A DNA stretch of 64,000 bases, from assembly GCF_009765275.1 (NCBI RefSeq), contig NZ_VOPH01000006.1, positions 124,001 to 188,000 of the forward strand, in the 5' to 3' direction. Made by a program: the position numbers and the translations under genes. Of the stretch, positions 62,760-64,000 are shown piece by piece. A model generated the notes under the pieces. It saw nothing but the letters and a program-made list of their open reading frames with translations. It searched no databases and was not told the origin of the DNA. The stretch is from Chachezhania sediminis (GTDB lineage: Bacteria > Pseudomonadota > Alphaproteobacteria > Rhodobacterales > Rhodobacteraceae). Position 1 is the stretch's first letter. Every line of letters starts with the position of its first letter.

Positions 62760-62805
62760 TGTAAACGATTTCATTCTTTGCCACCTTCCCATGCAAACGA
62801 TTACA
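62760..62805. promoter_or_regulatory. Two LacI-type operators in the divergent promoter
   Basis: TGTAAACGATTTCA (62760-62773) and TGCAAACGATTACA (62792-62805) match the general LacI-family operator form TGTAAACGTTTACA. Their starts are 32 bases apart, three helical turns, suiting cooperative binding by a LacI dimer pair. Confidence 0.7.
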
Positions 62806-62845
62806 TGCTGGTCCGGCGCAGAAACGGGCACGCAGGGAGGATGCT

Positions 62846-63904
62846 GTGAAGACCATCAAGGGACCCGCGCTGTTCCTCGCGCAGTTTGTCGGTGCGGACG
62901 CTCCGTTCGACAGCTGGGACGGGATCACCGCCTGGGCCGCGCGGACCGGCTATGCCGGCGTGCAGGTGCCCAGCTGGGAATCCAGGCTGATCGACCTTCG
63001 GCAGGCTGCGGAAAGCCGGGATTATTGTCAGGACTGGGCCGGCCGCGCGGCGGAAAACGGTGTGGCTGTCACGGAACTGTCCTGCCACCTTCAGGGCCAG
63101 CTGGTCGCGGTCCACCCCGCCTATGACGCGGCCTTCGACGGGTTCGCAGACGCATCGGTCCGCGGCAATCCCGCGGCGCGGCAGGCCTGGGCTGTGGAAC
63201 AGGTCCAGCTTGCCATCCGCGCTTCGGCCAATCTGGGTCTGACGGCGCTGCCGACCTTTTCGGGCGCGCTGGCCTGGCCCTATGTCTACCCCTGGCCGCA
63301 GCGCCCCGCGGGCCTTGTCGAAATGGCCTTCGACGAACTGGCGGCCCGCTGGCGGCCGCTCTTGGACATGGCGGACGCGCACGGTGTCGACCTCTGCTAT
63401 GAAATCCACCCGGGCGAGGACCTGCACGACGGCGCCAGTTTCGAGATGTTCCTGGACCGCGTCGATCAACATGCGCGCGCCAGGATGCTTTACGATCCCA
63501 GCCACTATGTCCTGCAGTGCCTGGATTACCTTCAGAACCTCGACATTTATGCCGACCGGATCGGCGCCTTCCACGTGAAGGACGCGGAATTCAACCCGAC
63601 GGGGCGGCAGGGTGTCTATGGCGGCTTCCAGTCCTGGGTCGACCGTGCTGGGCGGTTTCGGTCGCTGGGCGACGGGCAGGTGGATTTCGGGGCAATCTTC
63701 TCGAAACTTGCAGCGATGGATTTCGACGGCTGGGCCGTGGTCGAATGGGAATGTGCGCTGAAGCACCCCGAAGACGGCGCCCGCGAAGGCGCGGCTTTCG
63801 TCAAGGACCACATCATCCGCGTTACCCCCCATGCCTTCGACGATTTCGCCGATGGCGGCGCGGACGAGGCCGCCAACCGCCGGATGTTGGGGCTGGCGGG
63901 ATGA
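62846..63904 (+). CDS. Sugar phosphate isomerase/epimerase (xylose isomerase-like TIM barrel)
   Basis: The 352-residue protein starts at GTG 62846, preceded by GGGAGG. It belongs to the AP endonuclease 2/xylose isomerase-like TIM barrel family, with metal-ligand regions CYEIHPGEDLHDG, LYDPSHYVLQ and FHVKDAEF, and a late VVEWECALK. Members isomerise or epimerise sugars and polyols such as inosose. It overlaps the Gfo/Idh/MocA oxidoreductase gene by four bases and lies next to its LacI regulator. Confidence 0.88.
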   Translation: MKTIKGPALFLAQFVGADAPFDSWDGITAWAARTGYAGVQVPSWESRLIDLRQAAESRDYCQDWAGRAAENGVAVTELSCHLQGQLVAVHPAYDAAFDGFADASVRGNPAARQAWAVEQVQLAIRASANLGLTALPTFSGALAWPYVYPWPQRPAGLVEMAFDELAARWRPLLDMADAHGVDLCYEIHPGEDLHDGASFEMFLDRVDQHARARMLYDPSHYVLQCLDYLQNLDIYADRIGAFHVKDAEFNPTGRQGVYGGFQSWVDRAGRFRSLGDGQVDFGAIFSKLAAMDFDGWAVVEWECALKHPEDGAREGAAFVKDHIIRVTPHAFDDFADGGADEAANRRMLGLAG

Positions 63905-64000
63905 GCCGGTTTGCCGACCGCACGGGGCCGATCCGCCTGGGCATGGTCGGCGGCGGGCAGGGGGCCATGATCGGGTCCGTCCACCGCATCGCCGCGCGAC
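63901..64000 (+). CDS. Gfo/Idh/MocA-family oxidoreductase (N-terminal start only)
   Basis: Only the first 33 residues are in the window. They contain the NAD(P)-binding pattern RLGMVGGGQGAMIGSVHRIA typical of the family, which oxidises sugars, inositols and related compounds. The ATG overlaps the isomerase stop in an ATGA. The gene continues beyond the right edge, so its substrate and length are unknown. Confidence 0.82.
   Translation, partial: MSRFADRTGPIRLGMVGGGQGAMIGSVHRIAAR

Noticed and set aside
1-64000. CRISPR arrays, insertion sequences, tRNA and rRNA genes
   Set aside because: No regularly spaced repeats, transposase-like proteins or recognisable RNA gene sequences were seen on either strand.

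Overview
The window looks like part of an extrachromosomal replicon (megaplasmid or chromid) of a GC-rich alphaproteobacterium, most likely a Rhodobacteraceae/roseobacter-type bacterium. The main evidence is the replication module at 43.7-47.2 kb: a ParB-like gene and a ParA-like gene on the minus strand, and a divergent initiator carrying a DnaA-domain-I-like segment at its C-terminus, the arrangement of the 'DnaA-like' plasmid type known from Rhodobacterales. The rest is accessory metabolism rich in binding-protein transporters (TRAP-TAXI, two oligopeptide-type ABC systems, an Aap-like amino acid ABC system, an AgcS symporter). I see no rRNA, tRNA, CRISPR array or insertion sequence.

Layout. 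0-6.5 kb (minus): start of a Rieske ring-hydroxylating oxygenase, then a tightly overlapping operon of acyl-CoA synthetase, hotdog thioesterase, quinone oxidoreductase and TcuA/TcuB-like oxidoreductase. 6.6-21.3 kb: an amidase, a divergent XRE regulator, a TAXI-TRAP importer and a long overlapping operon with two molybdenum hydroxylase large subunits, their FAD and 2Fe-2S subunits, a class II aldolase-fold protein, a PuuE-like deacetylase-fold protein and two isochorismatase-fold proteins, one lacking its catalytic Cys and Lys. A 13-bp motif recurs before the acyl-CoA synthetase, the amidase, the regulator and the transporter, so I infer one regulon that imports and degrades an N-heteroaromatic or cyclic amide compound. 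21.4-22.4 kb: a lectin-RTX gene cut by an in-frame amber codon. 22.7-32.3 kb: a SnoaL-FMO fusion, a TetR regulator, a class III aminotransferase and a complete Dpp/Opp-like ABC importer. 32.3-43.7 kb: a YtcJ-like amidohydrolase overlapping a CobW-type metallochaperone, an XRE-cupin regulator, a second complete Opp-like importer and a dimethylglycine dehydrogenase-like enzyme.

43.7-47.2 kb: partition genes, two copies of an 18-bp palindrome beside parB (candidate centromere), and a repeat-containing intergenic region that probably holds the origin. 47.6-64 kb: an MprF-like protein, a luciferase-like oxidoreductase, an Aap-like transporter without its ATPase, a GntR regulator, a PLP-dependent decarboxylase, an AgcS symporter with a UspA protein, an FKBP-type isomerase, a diacylglycerol kinase-like gene overlapping a metallophosphoesterase, and a LacI-controlled sugar isomerase plus Gfo/Idh gene running off the right edge.

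The common theme is scavenging of small nitrogenous compounds: transporters paired with amidases, amidohydrolases, aminotransferases and oxidoreductases, each block with its own regulator. Functions are assigned by reading motifs by eye; substrates are inferred.
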